From positions 248,001 through 312,000 of the forward strand of contig BDTX01000011.1 of the NCBI GenBank assembly GCA_002897615.1: 64,000 bases of DNA, given 5' to 3'. This stretch comes from a bacterium BMS3Bbin14 (GTDB taxonomy: Bacteria; Desulfobacterota; Desulfobulbia; Desulfobulbales; Desulfobulbaceae). A program made the position numbers and the translations under genes. Within the stretch, counting starts at the first letter, position 1. Each line of letters begins with the position of its first letter. The notes beneath the pieces were generated by a model, which saw only the letters and a program-made list of their open reading frames with translations, was not told the origin of the DNA and ran no database searches. This document shows positions 1 through 8,994 of this stretch, piece after piece.

Positions 1-1
1 G

Positions 2-766
2 CTTGAGCGTGAAGATTTCAAGCAGCGCTTTGAAAACAACCGCCCCATATCCATTCATGAATTTCTCTATCCCCTGATTCAGGGTTATGATTCCGTGGCC
101 ATGAAGGCCGACGTCGAGATCGGCGGAACGGATCAGCTCTTCAACCTGCTGGTGGGCCGCGATCTGCAGCGCAGCCACGGTCAGGAGCCGCAGGTCGTCC
201 TGACCCTGCCGCTGCTGGAAGGGTTGGACGGCGTCAACAAGATGAGCAAGTCGCTGGGGAACTATATCGGCATTACGGAGTCGCCGGATAATATTTTCGG
301 CAAGGTCATGTCGTTATCCGATGAGCTGATGTTCCGCTACTATGATCTGCTCTCCGATCTGTCGGTCGATGAGATCGCGGCGTTGCGAGAAGAGATGAAC
401 GGCGGCCGGGTTCATCCCAAGGAGGTGAAAATGCGGCTGGCCCGGGAACTGACGGCCCGTTTTCATGATCGGCAGGCTGCGGACCTGGCGGCGCGGCAGT
501 TCGACCAGGTCTTCAAAAAACACGAACTGCCGGACGATATTCCGGAGTGCCGGCTGGAGGTTGCGGAAGATGTCATCTGGCTGCCGAAGTTGTTGCTGGC
601 GGCCGGGCTGGTCAACTCGACTTCCGATGGCCGGCGCATGCTCCGGCAGAACGCCGTTTCCGTGGACGGAAAAAAGATAAGCGTTGTGGATACGGATATT
701 CCGGCCCGGGGCAGGGTTCTGCTCAAGGTCGGTAAGCGGCGTTTTTGCCAGGTTGTTTTTATTTGA
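2..766 (+). CDS. tyrS: Tyrosyl-tRNA synthetase, C-terminal part (5' end outside window)
   Basis: Charges tRNA-Tyr with tyrosine in the cytoplasm. The frame is open from base 2, so the start lies upstream of the window and 254 residues are visible. The class I signature KMSKS is at visible residues 80-84 (about bases 239-253), preceded by a GGTDQ-type tyrosine/ATP pocket segment. The last ~60 residues form an S4-like RNA-binding domain ([12 protein letters not shown]... to the end), which is normal for bacterial TyrS. The gene ends TGA and is followed by a strong bidirectional terminator shared with the convergent Fur-family gene. Identification is secure. The earlier ATG at base 95 is internal and not the start. 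Confidence 0.95.
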   Translation, partial: LEREDFKQRFENNRPISIHEFLYPLIQGYDSVAMKADVEIGGTDQLFNLLVGRDLQRSHGQEPQVVLTLPLLEGLDGVNKMSKSLGNYIGITESPDNIFGKVMSLSDELMFRYYDLLSDLSVDEIAALREEMNGGRVHPKEVKMRLARELTARFHDRQAADLAARQFDQVFKKHELPDDIPECRLEVAEDVIWLPKLLLAAGLVNSTSDGRRMLRQNAVSVDGKKISVVDTDIPARGRVLLKVGKRRFCQVVFI

Positions 767-828
767 TTTTTTTTGTCTGATTATGAAAATAGTCCCGGAC
801 GCAGTTCCGGTTCGATTTACAACCGCGA

Positions 829-876
829 GCATAAAAAAAAGCGGCTGTCCCTGTGGGCAGCCGCTTTTTTTTATGC
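829..876. terminator. Bidirectional intrinsic terminator between tyrS and the Fur-family gene
   Basis: Perfect stem built on AGCGGCTG / CAGCCGCT with a 10-base loop. It is extended by an A-run on the left and a T-run on the right, so it can act on both strands. It sits between two convergent genes. Confidence 0.9.
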
Positions 877-894
877 TCGTTTATGCTCGGCCTG

Positions 895-1305
895 CTATTG
901 AATCGAGGAGGATTGCCCGGCCTGCTGGCATTCGGGACAGAGCCCGGTAAATTCGACGTGGTGGCCGAGAATCTGGTACGAGGTATTTTCGGACGCTGAT
1001 TTGACCAGGTCATTCACCACCGGGGTGTCAATGTCGTCAACCTTGCCGCAGCCGGAGCAGCGGATATGATAGTGCGCATGCGTCGCCGCATCAAAGCGTT
1101 TCTGGGTGCCCCCCACCTCAAGTTTGAGGATCATGCCGTTTTCCGCCATGAGTTCGAGATTGCGATAGACCGTGCCGAGGCCGATACGGGGCAGACGTTT
1201 ACGAACCATCTCGTACAGGTCACTGGCAGTAGGATGGGTTTTGACTTTCGCCAGTTCTTCCAGGAGAATCTGGCGCTGGGTAGTGATTCGCATCATGTTC
1301 GTCAT
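895..1305 (-). CDS. Fur-family metal-dependent transcriptional regulator
   Basis: A 136-residue Fur/PerR-type repressor. Residues 1-75 form the winged-helix DNA-binding domain (GLGTVYRNLELM recognition region). Residues 76-93 hold the His-rich regulatory metal site followed by the first zinc pair CSGC (83-86). HHVEF (115-119) and the second zinc pair CPEC (123-126) complete the dimerisation domain, and length matches the family. A near-consensus Fur box lies just upstream, suggesting autoregulation and favouring an iron-responsive Fur, although the HAHYHIRC segment also resembles PerR. Fur and PerR cannot be separated from sequence alone. The first of several nearby ATGs is taken as start, and a start at the later ATG pair is possible. 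Confidence 0.9.
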   Translation of the reverse strand: MTNMMRITTQRQILLEELAKVKTHPTASDLYEMVRKRLPRIGLGTVYRNLELMAENGMILKLEVGGTQKRFDAATHAHYHIRCSGCGKVDDIDTPVVNDLVKSASENTSYQILGHHVEFTGLCPECQQAGQSSSIQ

Positions 1306-1345
1306 GGTTTTTTCTTTTTCAAGGAGTTAAGCTTTCCGGAGGCTT

Positions 1346-1360
1346 GAATAATGATTATCA
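1346..1360 (-). promoter_or_regulatory. Fur box upstream of the Fur-family gene
   Basis: On the minus strand the sequence reads TGATAATCATTATTC. It matches the 7-1-7 Fur consensus TGATAATnATTATCA at 12 of 14 defined positions. It lies 41 bases upstream of the regulator's start codon, where a repressor would block transcription. Confidence 0.65.
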
Positions 1361-1427
1361 ATTATAAGTAATAAAGAACCTGAGAGTTTGTCAAGCAGGA
1401 AGAACGGAAATTCAATGTTTTTTTCAC

Positions 1428-1715
1428 AAGCCCTATATGTGGATCTTCCGACGGGGAGATCCCGAGAAACCAGTTCTTCGGTATCAGTACCATCCGACCA
1501 GGTCCGGTGATGTGGCCAATGCCTTCCTGCATGGTTTCCAGGGAACCGTGCCGACCGATGGCTATGTCGGCTACGATTTCCTTGACCCCCCCGAGGGGGT
1601 TCGCCATATCGGCTGCTGGGCCCATGCCGGTCGCAAGTTCACAGATGTCGCCAAAGCACGGGGGAAGAGCCGCAAAGCCGGGGCCGCAGACAAGGCGCTG
1701 ACAGGTTGGATGTAA
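1428..1715 (+). pseudogene. IS66-family transposase remnant
   Basis: An internal piece of about 95 residues from an IS66 transposase (DDE_Tnp_IS66). Visible family motifs are KPYMWIF, YHPTRSGDVA, TDGYVGYDFL and VRHIGCWAHAGRKF. Both the N-terminal half and the C-terminus are missing, and the frame ends early at 1715. No start codon or ribosome-binding site belongs to it. It is a decayed insertion sequence, and it matters because two short elements in this window (19077 and 21237) have IS66-type ends and 8-bp target duplications. Confidence 0.85.
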
Positions 1716-1849
1716 GGAATAGCGCAGAGTTTCACACCATGTGACCAGTTCGCTGAGTTATATCAAGAAACTGTAGAGGCTGGAGAAAACAGCCCGGAAT
1801 AACAATATTCTCCGGAGCAGATGGGGGCAAGACCGGTTCTATGTGGTAG

Positions 1850-2044
1850 CGTAGCACTTACTTATCGTTATTCTGGAAGGAACGTCAGCGGCTCTACGAG
1901 GCCGTCAAAGCAAAGCAGCCTGAGCGCTGGTCAAGAGAAACTCGAGACTGGACACCGGTTGGCACCGTATATCTTAATCCAGGGAAACCAGTAAAAAAGC
2001 GACATCTTACTTGGCGTCGACCGCTTGAGACACCGGGGGAATGA
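1850..2044 (+). pseudogene. IS3-type transposase C-terminal remnant
   Basis: The reading frame from 1850 to TGA at 2042-2044 encodes about 64 residues. It contains LYEAVKAKQPERWS, TRDWTPVG and VYLNPG, which resemble the extreme C-terminus of IS3-family integrase-type transposases (AKARHPERWSG.TRNW.PVG..LNP). A stop lies immediately upstream at 1847-1849 and there is no start. It lies 135 bases after the IS66 fragment, so two different elements decayed here. Confidence 0.65.
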
Positions 2045-2143
2045 TGAAAATTTGCAGGAAACTTTAGATTGACACAGAGGTATAACAAGACTCCCCAGCC
2101 GGGCTGGAGAGTCTTGTTGCTTCATGCATTTATAATTTGCAAA

Positions 2144-2668
2144 TCATAACTTTGATAAATCTTTGCAGTTAATTTTAGTCATTGAAGTTGAAGTTGAAGA
2201 GTAATTATAATAGGTAGCTGTTGCGGGATCATAAACTTCCATCGAGAACCAAGGTCCATAATAAGTATCCGTCCCCCAATCTAGAGCAATTGTTCGCATG
2301 TCGGTTCCTGTGCCACCAATAAGATCAACGTAATTGTTCTTCCATCTAGCTCTTGTTCCATCAAGCCGTATGTATTTTCCCTTCTCGGCCGTCGCCGTCC
2401 CACTTAGTTGTATGTAGCCGGCAAAGGGAGTTGATAAACGAGCCATACCGTTTACCGCTGCAACTTTCCGTGTATATCCACGGCCAGCAAGATTTGCGAC
2501 TTTTTTGGTGGCTATGCTGATATAGTCACCGGTATCGCTATCATAAAAACAGGCTGCTTTGTCAGGGACAACGCTTCTCGACCAGAAGGATGAAGCAGCA
2601 AAAATTGACGGCGCCGCCAATGTTATTGCTATCATAATCGCCATCGTGGTTAAAAATTTCTTCCCCAT
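2144..2668 (-). CDS. Secreted protein of unknown function
   Basis: A 174-residue protein with a clear Sec signal peptide: MGKKF, a hydrophobic core, then a predicted cut after SIFA near residue 24. The mature part is rich in Ser, Thr, Tyr and Gly with few charged clusters and only two cysteines, suggesting a small beta-rich periplasmic or extracellular protein. I recognise no family. The start is supported by a GGGAGG ribosome-binding site about 6 bases upstream of the ATG. The gene and its neighbour at 2842 are visibly more AT-rich than the rest of the window and adjoin transposase remnants, which hints at acquisition by transfer (inference). Confidence 0.7.
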   Translation of the reverse strand: MGKKFLTTMAIMIAITLAAPSIFAASSFWSRSVVPDKAACFYDSDTGDYISIATKKVANLAGRGYTRKVAAVNGMARLSTPFAGYIQLSGTATAEKGKYIRLDGTRARWKNNYVDLIGGTGTDMRTIALDWGTDTYYGPWFSMEVYDPATATYYNYSSTSTSMTKINCKDLSKL

Positions 2669-2841
2669 GGTTTACCCTCCCTTTTGATAAAGTGACCGGC
2701 GGACTATCCACTGGCCTTTTGTACAACTCTTATTATTTATTTTATAATCAGCTGGTTAATTAATTCTTCCAGCATGGCAAATTTGTCAAGTTGAACTTTT
2801 ATCTGGCCTGGGCAAAAAAAAATTACTCACAGTTTACATGG

Positions 2842-3870
2842 TTACTTTATGCTGCGATGTCTCTGTATTCGGCGCAGTATCTCAGGAGGCAATTTTTCCA
2901 TGGGTAACACTGCCATCTCCTGACCCTCGTCTTCGGTCTCTTTGACCAGGTCAGCGGCAGTTTCCCGAATTTCTTTGTTGTTGTCCTGCATTGCTTTTTC
3001 CAATACCGGCTGTACCTCAGCCCCTCCAATTGTTCCTAACGCTTCAACAACCGCCATCCTGACCTCATCATCGGAGTCGTTTAGCCCCTTGGCCAGGGCC
3101 TTGATCCCGTCACGCCCTCCCAGGTAACCAATCTCTTCTGCAGCGTTGGATCGAACATCACTATCTTTATCCCGGGCAAGGACATCTTCAAGGTAAGGTA
3201 TGGCTTTTTCATTGTATTCATCGGCCATGTCCATAACGGCGTTTTCTCGAATGGTTGGATCGCTGTTCTTCAGCAGCTCGGCATAGTATTCAAGGCTCTT
3301 TGCGGATTTATTTCCTGCCGGATTTGCCGGGAACCTACCCTTCCTTATATCAGCCATTCTTTTTCTGATACGTTCCGGTATTGATGTTAAGTGCCCCGGC
3401 CTTTGGTTCGAATGTATTGATCCGGCGGGATGGACCATGATGGGGCGGTTGGTGTTCCGGCCGGAATTGTCCGTGATAATGATCTTGACAATATGTGTGG
3501 TGCGGGGCAGGATATTCTTTTTGGAATTTTCAGAATAGACAATAATGTGGTTGCTTGATTTCAGTAACCGTTTAATTCCCTCGTCAAGAGGCATGTCCTT
3601 GAAGTTGGCGGATATCTTGAGGCCAATATCTGCGTATATCTCAAACCCGATGCCGGTCTGATCTGCTAATTTCATTAATATTATCGGGAGAGGAACTTCA
3701 TTTACGGATACCGTGAGCTTCCCTTCCTTCACAATAATCTGGGCTTGTGTCTGGTCGGGAGATGCAGCTCTCATTGAAAAAGCATGGGTAGGTAAAATGC
3801 ACAGGAGGGCAACCAAAACACAAAGTATGCTAGTCTTTGTTGTGTTGAATCGCAGAATTTTGCTGGACAT
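2842..3870 (-). CDS. Exported STN-domain and HEAT-repeat protein
   Basis: The chosen start at 3870 gives 342 residues beginning MSSKILRF with a hydrophobic signal segment ending near THAFS. Longer upstream starts would bury the signal peptide. After the signal, residues ~45-110 look like an STN (secretin/TonB short N-terminal) domain: VPLPIILMKLADQTGIGFEI, then SANFKDMPLDEGIKRLLK. The C-terminal half holds three or more HEAT-type repeats (IRENAVMDMAD, VRSNAAEEIGYLG, VRMAVVEALGTIGG, IRETAADLVKE). STN domains normally occur in secretins and TonB receptors, but no beta-barrel or secretin core follows here, so this is probably a periplasmic scaffold or adaptor (inference). No convincing ribosome-binding site was seen. 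Confidence 0.7.
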   Translation of the reverse strand: MSSKILRFNTTKTSILCVLVALLCILPTHAFSMRAASPDQTQAQIIVKEGKLTVSVNEVPLPIILMKLADQTGIGFEIYADIGLKISANFKDMPLDEGIKRLLKSSNHIIVYSENSKKNILPRTTHIVKIIITDNSGRNTNRPIMVHPAGSIHSNQRPGHLTSIPERIRKRMADIRKGRFPANPAGNKSAKSLEYYAELLKNSDPTIRENAVMDMADEYNEKAIPYLEDVLARDKDSDVRSNAAEEIGYLGGRDGIKALAKGLNDSDDEVRMAVVEALGTIGGAEVQPVLEKAMQDNNKEIRETAADLVKETEDEGQEMAVLPMEKLPPEILRRIQRHRSIK

Positions 3871-4528
3871 TGTGAAGTTATTCAACAATAATTTTGAGAT
3901 CAAAAGTTTATCGAATAGCAAATAATTTGCACTGCCGAAAAAGACTGAAAAACATGAAGAATAGTTTAAATAATTGGGTATTCGCTTGCCCCCGGCAGCC
4001 ACAACCGGTAGCATGCCGCCATGCTTTGAGGCTTTCAGATTTAACCGGCGATTGTCGGCACCTGGAATCCTGTTATTTCAATACGTTCTGGATCTTCGTT
4101 TGGGCAGGGATGACTTTCAGGGGAGGCCATCTTTCTTAGTCTATTAAAAGTATTATTTTTTTGCTCGCCTGTCAACAGTTTTTTTCCGGATATTCCATAT
4201 GAGATCGCATGTTTTCACGCTGTAGTCCAGTGCAGTTTGCAAGCCCCATGCTGACAGAATTGCGCCAGCGTACCAGGTTACAGCTGCCATAAAATCAGTA
4301 GTGTTCGGTTAAGGACCTGCATGTAGCGGTTCAAGATTTTGAGAATTTATATCGCCAGGGTCTGGCGCTTGGCGCAAGTAACTACTCAATGTGATATGAT
4401 TTCTGCTGTATCGCTCCCGCGCGGGAATGACGAGAATTAAGAAATTTCAGTTAACCGAAAAGCAGCTTGCTTTAAATGGATATCCCCTTAGGACAATATG
4501 CTGCGGCTGTATCGGCCGGATATTCCGG
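3871..4528. other. Intergenic region without a recognisable gene
   Basis: About 660 bases, AT-rich on the left. There is no supported coding frame and no tRNA. Near 4300-4460 GTTCGGTTAA and TTAACCGAA form inverted copies about 140 bases apart. Between them lies CTCCCGCGCGGGAATGACG, which resembles a dispersed REP-like sequence common in Gram-negatives. This could be the wreck of another small mobile element, but no target duplication was found. Confidence 0.4.
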
Positions 4529-5815
4529 TCAGGACAGGGACGGGTTGAAGTAGCCGAACTTCAGGGCGGGAAACTGTTTTTTTAATTGCTTGAGCCAGGC
4601 CCGGATGCCCAGGGGCGGCCGGGCCGGCCGGTGTTCGACCGTCCGGAGGTAGGCTTCCGGATCCATGTTCAAATTACGGAGCTGGATCAGGTCAGGGCCG
4701 TGGTTTTCAACGAGTTCGCAGAGTCCGGCAAATTCATCCGGATCGTCAGTGAAGCCGGGCAGGACAAAGTAATTCAGCGAGACGTGCCGCCCCATCTCTT
4801 TCATGACGGCGATGGAGTCTCTGACGTCCTGAAAACTGAATCCCCTGGGCCGGTAATAACGGTCATGGAATTCGGCCCGGGCGCTGTTCAGGGAGATGCG
4901 GATGGAATCCAGGCCCGCAGCTGCCAGTTGCCGCACGGCCTCGGGGCGGCTGCCGTTGGTATTCAGGTTGATCGTTCCCCCGGTCGTTTGCGAGCGGATC
5001 AGACGGATCGCTTTTTCCAGGGTTTCAGCCTGCAGCAACGGTTCGCCTTCGCAGCCCTGGCCGAAGCTCACTACCGGTTTGGGGGCACTGTGCAGATGGG
5101 GCACCGCGATTTCAGCGATCTCCGCCGGGGTGGGGACAAATTGTATCCGGTCCTGGGTGGCGGCACAGCAGGCCGATGGCTGCAGGGAGATGCAGCCTGC
5201 ACAACTGGCATTGCAGAGCGGCGAGGTGGGCAGCGGCGCCTCCCAGCGGTCGAGGAAATAGTTGCGCGCCGCCGGGCAGGCATAGGTCAGACAGCACTTG
5301 CCCAGGTGTTGAATCAGCCGATTGTTCGGGTGAAGTTCGAGACGTTTTTTAGTTTTTCGATTGATGAGGCGCTGGTCAAAATTGCCGGGGTCCTGCCGGC
5401 GGTCCGGATCTGAGCGGAAACCGGCCGCCCAGAACTTTCCCCGGTGCCAGCCGACGGCGGTATAGGCGAAAAGGGGCAGGATCGGGGCCTGGTCCGCAGT
5501 CCGGTATGCGGCGGTCAGCACCGCGGTATGGGCCGGCGCCATGAACGCCGCCACCGCCTGAACGGGTTGGTGGTCATAGGGGCTGCGGTCCAGGGGTACG
5601 GACTCATGGGTCGCCGGATCTATCCCCACCGGCAGCCGTCCCGGCAGGACGAAGAGTTCACTGCCCGGGGGCAGCTCGATCAGGTCTTGGGGGTCGGGAA
5701 CGGCAAAACGGCCGCCGCTGCTGCCGGCCATCTGCAGGCCGGGGTAGTCAAGAATCTCCCCCTTGCCGTTGGCAAAAACCAGGGATGGAATCCGGTCGGG
5801 ATGGCGGATTCGCAT
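4529..5815 (-). CDS. Radical SAM protein of unknown substrate
   Basis: A 428-residue enzyme with a canonical CX3CX2C cluster motif (C201, C205, C208 in CNASCAGC) that would bind the SAM-dependent 4Fe-4S cluster. It is followed by a typical radical SAM barrel (VVSFGQGCEGEPLL near residue 260, then TINLNTNGS and LDSIRISLNS). The first ~200 residues are an unusual N-terminal extension ending in a cysteine group (C174, C175, C180), with C216 and C217 just after the motif, so extra cluster or metal binding is possible. It starts 15 bases after the stop of the 140-residue gene upstream and is probably co-transcribed with it. The substrate cannot be assigned. Confidence 0.85.
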   Translation of the reverse strand: MRIRHPDRIPSLVFANGKGEILDYPGLQMAGSSGGRFAVPDPQDLIELPPGSELFVLPGRLPVGIDPATHESVPLDRSPYDHQPVQAVAAFMAPAHTAVLTAAYRTADQAPILPLFAYTAVGWHRGKFWAAGFRSDPDRRQDPGNFDQRLINRKTKKRLELHPNNRLIQHLGKCCLTYACPAARNYFLDRWEAPLPTSPLCNASCAGCISLQPSACCAATQDRIQFVPTPAEIAEIAVPHLHSAPKPVVSFGQGCEGEPLLQAETLEKAIRLIRSQTTGGTINLNTNGSRPEAVRQLAAAGLDSIRISLNSARAEFHDRYYRPRGFSFQDVRDSIAVMKEMGRHVSLNYFVLPGFTDDPDEFAGLCELVENHGPDLIQLRNLNMDPEAYLRTVEHRPARPPLGIRAWLKQLKKQFPALKFGYFNPSLS

Positions 5816-5830
5816 GTAAAGGCCGCCCCC

Positions 5831-6253
5831 TTACTGAAGGCGTATTTTGGTAAGAACCGAATCAACGGCCCTGTAGACATCCAGGTCGTCGCCGTAGATG
5901 TCCTGGATGTTCGGGTGATTGATCAGGTCTTCGATAATGTACTGGGTGATGTAGAGGCTGATAATATTCGGGTCCTGGATTATGGAGCGGATCGGCGCGA
6001 TTTTAAACTGCATGTCAAACTCCTCCATATCAACCATGCCCTTCAGCTGAGTTTCCATGGCTTCCCGGATCGCCCGGTCGGAGTTGGTCTCGACGATATG
6101 TTCGTCGATGAGTCGTTGCACGAGACTCGTGGCTAGTTCAAAGGCGTTGTCCCGGGCCTTGCTCATGAGAAAGTAGCGCTCCTTTTCCCGGCGCCGGTCG
6201 ATGGCGTCAATTGTCTTGTTGGTGGATTTATTAGGGCTGATACGGTGAGCCAT
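5831..6253 (-). CDS. Conserved hypothetical protein upstream of the radical SAM gene
   Basis: A 140-residue soluble, largely alpha-helical acidic protein with no signal peptide, membrane segment or known motif. It has a good GAGGAG ribosome-binding site before its ATG. The stop lies 15 bases before the radical SAM start, so the two form an operon and this is the first gene. A partner, regulator or substrate-binding role for the radical SAM enzyme is possible but purely positional. Confidence 0.7.
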   Translation of the reverse strand: MAHRISPNKSTNKTIDAIDRRREKERYFLMSKARDNAFELATSLVQRLIDEHIVETNSDRAIREAMETQLKGMVDMEEFDMQFKIAPIRSIIQDPNIISLYITQYIIEDLINHPNIQDIYGDDLDVYRAVDSVLTKIRLQ

Positions 6254-6293
6254 GTTCTTCTCCTCGTTCTCTCTTATTGGTAAATGAAATTAT

Positions 6294-6512
6294 CCTGAAT
6301 CCGTGCCGGCTTGAGGTAATATTCCAGGCAACATTTGGAATTTATTGCATTATTGACAAATAAATGTATTTTGCATTCTTCACCGCGCCGCCCCGCAGGG
6401 CGGCCGATAACGGCGCAGCTACTGCGTTGGCAACTCCTTGATATCACACCAGGATAATCAACATCGTTGGAGCCTTGCATCTGCACTATTCTCGAACGCT
6501 CACGGATTCAGG
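6294..6512 (-). mobile_element. MITE-like element, family 1, long form (219 bp)
   Basis: Ends are CCTGAATCCGTG and CACGGATTCAGG. The interior carries the family's TTGAT...ATCAA hairpin, the GC-rich GGGCGGC hairpin and the TGCAATA/TATTGCA-type stem. It is flanked by a perfect 5-bp direct repeat ATTAT (6289-6293 and 6513-6517), which marks it as a transposed unit. It lies upstream of the radical SAM operon. Confidence 0.9.
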
Positions 6513-6569
6513 ATTATTTAAAGAATCGGAATATATCAGGACGCTGCCGGATACTCAATGAAATGGTGG

Positions 6570-8867
6570 TCAATTCTTCTCGTTTTTAATATCACTTTGA
6601 TATAATTTCCGGAAAGCGGCCATTTTACCCGCCGTCGCGTCGTCCAGTTGCAGGCCGTAAGTCCGGACATATTCAGCGGTCATTCTGTGGGCATTGAAAA
6701 TTGGCATGTTGAGGCGCAGGTTGCTGATGGCCTTGTCCAGGTAACGGTCGGGTCGGTCATAAAACATGCGCAAAATCCGGGGGAGCAAGCGGTAGAAAGA
6801 GAGGGAATCCTCTTCGTAGAACAGTGAGTCCGGACTCTCGCTCATGTCGGCTCCCGCCACCGGCCCTTCGAAACCGAATTTCCAGCCGGTCCGGCCGTCA
6901 TGATAGCCTTCCACCCACCAGCCGTCCATGACGCTGATGTTGGGCACCCCGTTCAGGGCCGCCTTCATGCCACTGGTCCCGCTGGCCTCCAGCGGCCGCT
7001 TGGGACTGTTGAGCCAGGCATGGACGCCGGAGACCATTATCTTGGCAATGTGCATGTCGTAGCCGGGAATAAAGACGAGCTTGGCCCGTCCCTCGCTGCG
7101 GATGTACAGCTCTTTCTGGCTGTCAAGGATAAGCTTGAGTACTGATTTGCCCGGTTCGTCGGCCGGATGGGCCTTGCCGGCAAAGACGAAGTTGATCCGC
7201 CAGCCGCCCCGGAGAAGAAGATCGGCCAGGGCGGGGATATTGTCAAAGATGAGGTCGGCCCTTTTATAGGTGGAGAAACGCCGGGCAAAGCCGATGGTAA
7301 AGACGCCCGGTTCCAGGGCTCCGCCCTCCGGCAGGTAGGACAGGTAGTTGGGTGGATCAATCCACGTTTCCTGCATCTGCTTACGATGTTCCATAAACAT
7401 GTTGTTGATATACCGGACCAGCTGCCGGTTGTCATCCTGCCAGGCGTGGGTCAGGTCGTTGCGAAACGTGGCGCTGGCCGCCAGGCCGGCCCGGGCGAAA
7501 CAACCGGGATCGCTGCGCCAGCCGGCCAGTTTCTCATGGGCGTCGAATACCTGTGCCCGGTTGTCGCTGATCCAGGTCAGGTGATGAACTCCGTTGGTAA
7601 TGGCGCGGATCTTGGCGGCAAACTCCGGAAACTGCCGCTGTGTGACGTCGCGGTGCAGACGGCTGACACTGTTGACGGCCCGATTGACCCGCATGGCCAG
7701 GGCGGTGAAATTGTAGTCGTTGGGTGTCTCCGGATCGTGGGCCAGCAGGTTCAGGATTCGGCGGCACTCTTTCCTGGTGAGCCTGGAGTAAAGCTTCCGG
7801 TCAAAGCGGTCATGCCCGGCCTTGACCGGGGTATGAATGGTATAGACGATGCGCTCGGCCACCTTTTGCGCGGCGGCCTGGATATCCTCATCAGTCAAGA
7901 TGTCCCGGTAGTTCGAGCCGAGCCTGTTTTCGAGTTCGTGGAGAATGAGACTGATGGTGACCGCTACCCCGTGCTGTTCGTTGAGGTGCAGGGTATTGGC
8001 CGTGAGTCCCAGCCGTTGCATCAGCGGCAGGACCCCGGCCCCCAGCAGGCGGCGCTGGTAGGCCTTGATGATGGTTGATTTTGCCTTGTACAACTGTCCC
8101 GCGGCGTCCAGAATCCATGAGGGCGATGACGGGAGGCTGTAATCAAGCAGAAACTCCGGGACAAAGTAATCGAGATTTTCGTTCACCTCCATTTTCATCC
8201 AGACCTGCGCCTTGACATTGGTGGTATCCTCGTCTTCGTTGAAAAAGGGGACGTCGATTTCCAGCGGCTGCTGCGGGTCATTCGGGGCGTGCAATTGAAA
8301 AAGGGCCGGGGTTTTCTCGGGAGCCCAGCGAGTCACCTGGTCGATCTGGCCGACCTTGGAATCAACGATCTGGGAAAAATAGCCCTCGCGGTACAAAAGG
8401 CTTACGGCCGCCACCGGAATGTGGTTATCGGCAAAGCTTTTCAAGGTGTCGCCGGCCAGGACGCCGAGACCGCCGCTGTAGTTCGGAATTTTGCGGGGGC
8501 CGTTCAGGTAAATATCAACGAAATGGGCAATCCGGTCATCATCATGATTGTTTTCGAGATCGTGTTTGCGCAGGAAATCCTTGACCGGGTGAAAAACGTC
8601 CGGATCGGCTCCGATTTCCATGGAAATGTAAACCACGGAGTTGCCCTGCGGTCCGCTTAATCTGCGCCAGACATCATCAAGTATTTTTTGCGGAACTCCG
8701 AAATACGTACCGAATGAGTTTGTGCAAAGCAGATCACTTGTTGATTTGATTTCAGGGTATTTTTTTGTGGTCACAGGAGAGAGAAAAAAATTGTTTGTCC
8801 AGATTAAATAACAATGCTGATCATCGATTGAAACAATAAGCTTAGAGCCCCGGGAATGGTTTTGCAA
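6570..8867 (-). CDS. glgP: Alpha-glucan (glycogen) phosphorylase
   Basis: Releases glucose-1-phosphate from storage glucan by phosphorolysis in the cytoplasm. The protein is up to 765 residues. The PLP-binding segment EASGTSGMKAALNG lies at about residues 627-640, with the PLP lysine near 635, followed by MDGWWVEG. NYSGGLGVLAGD and LNEQHGVA are further phosphorylase signatures. The family's usual beginning (YFSMEFG) appears here as YISMEIG at residues 80-86, so about 75 residues precede the core. The furthest start is a TTG at 8867 with no clear ribosome-binding site, and the true start may be further in. The gene is divergent from pal. Confidence 0.9.
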   Translation of the reverse strand: MQNHSRGSKLIVSIDDQHCYLIWTNNFFLSPVTTKKYPEIKSTSDLLCTNSFGTYFGVPQKILDDVWRRLSGPQGNSVVYISMEIGADPDVFHPVKDFLRKHDLENNHDDDRIAHFVDIYLNGPRKIPNYSGGLGVLAGDTLKSFADNHIPVAAVSLLYREGYFSQIVDSKVGQIDQVTRWAPEKTPALFQLHAPNDPQQPLEIDVPFFNEDEDTTNVKAQVWMKMEVNENLDYFVPEFLLDYSLPSSPSWILDAAGQLYKAKSTIIKAYQRRLLGAGVLPLMQRLGLTANTLHLNEQHGVAVTISLILHELENRLGSNYRDILTDEDIQAAAQKVAERIVYTIHTPVKAGHDRFDRKLYSRLTRKECRRILNLLAHDPETPNDYNFTALAMRVNRAVNSVSRLHRDVTQRQFPEFAAKIRAITNGVHHLTWISDNRAQVFDAHEKLAGWRSDPGCFARAGLAASATFRNDLTHAWQDDNRQLVRYINNMFMEHRKQMQETWIDPPNYLSYLPEGGALEPGVFTIGFARRFSTYKRADLIFDNIPALADLLLRGGWRINFVFAGKAHPADEPGKSVLKLILDSQKELYIRSEGRAKLVFIPGYDMHIAKIMVSGVHAWLNSPKRPLEASGTSGMKAALNGVPNISVMDGWWVEGYHDGRTGWKFGFEGPVAGADMSESPDSLFYEEDSLSFYRLLPRILRMFYDRPDRYLDKAISNLRLNMPIFNAHRMTAEYVRTYGLQLDDATAGKMAAFRKLYQSDIKNEKN

Positions 8868-8994
8868 GTGAATTTGTCAGTCAAGAAAAAAATGTTGATT
8901 TTTTACTGATTTTACTATTATAATCGCTCAAAATTTAAAATCTAATCAATATGTTTAATCAGTGTTCGTCTGGATGCTGGTTAAGGAGGGTGCG

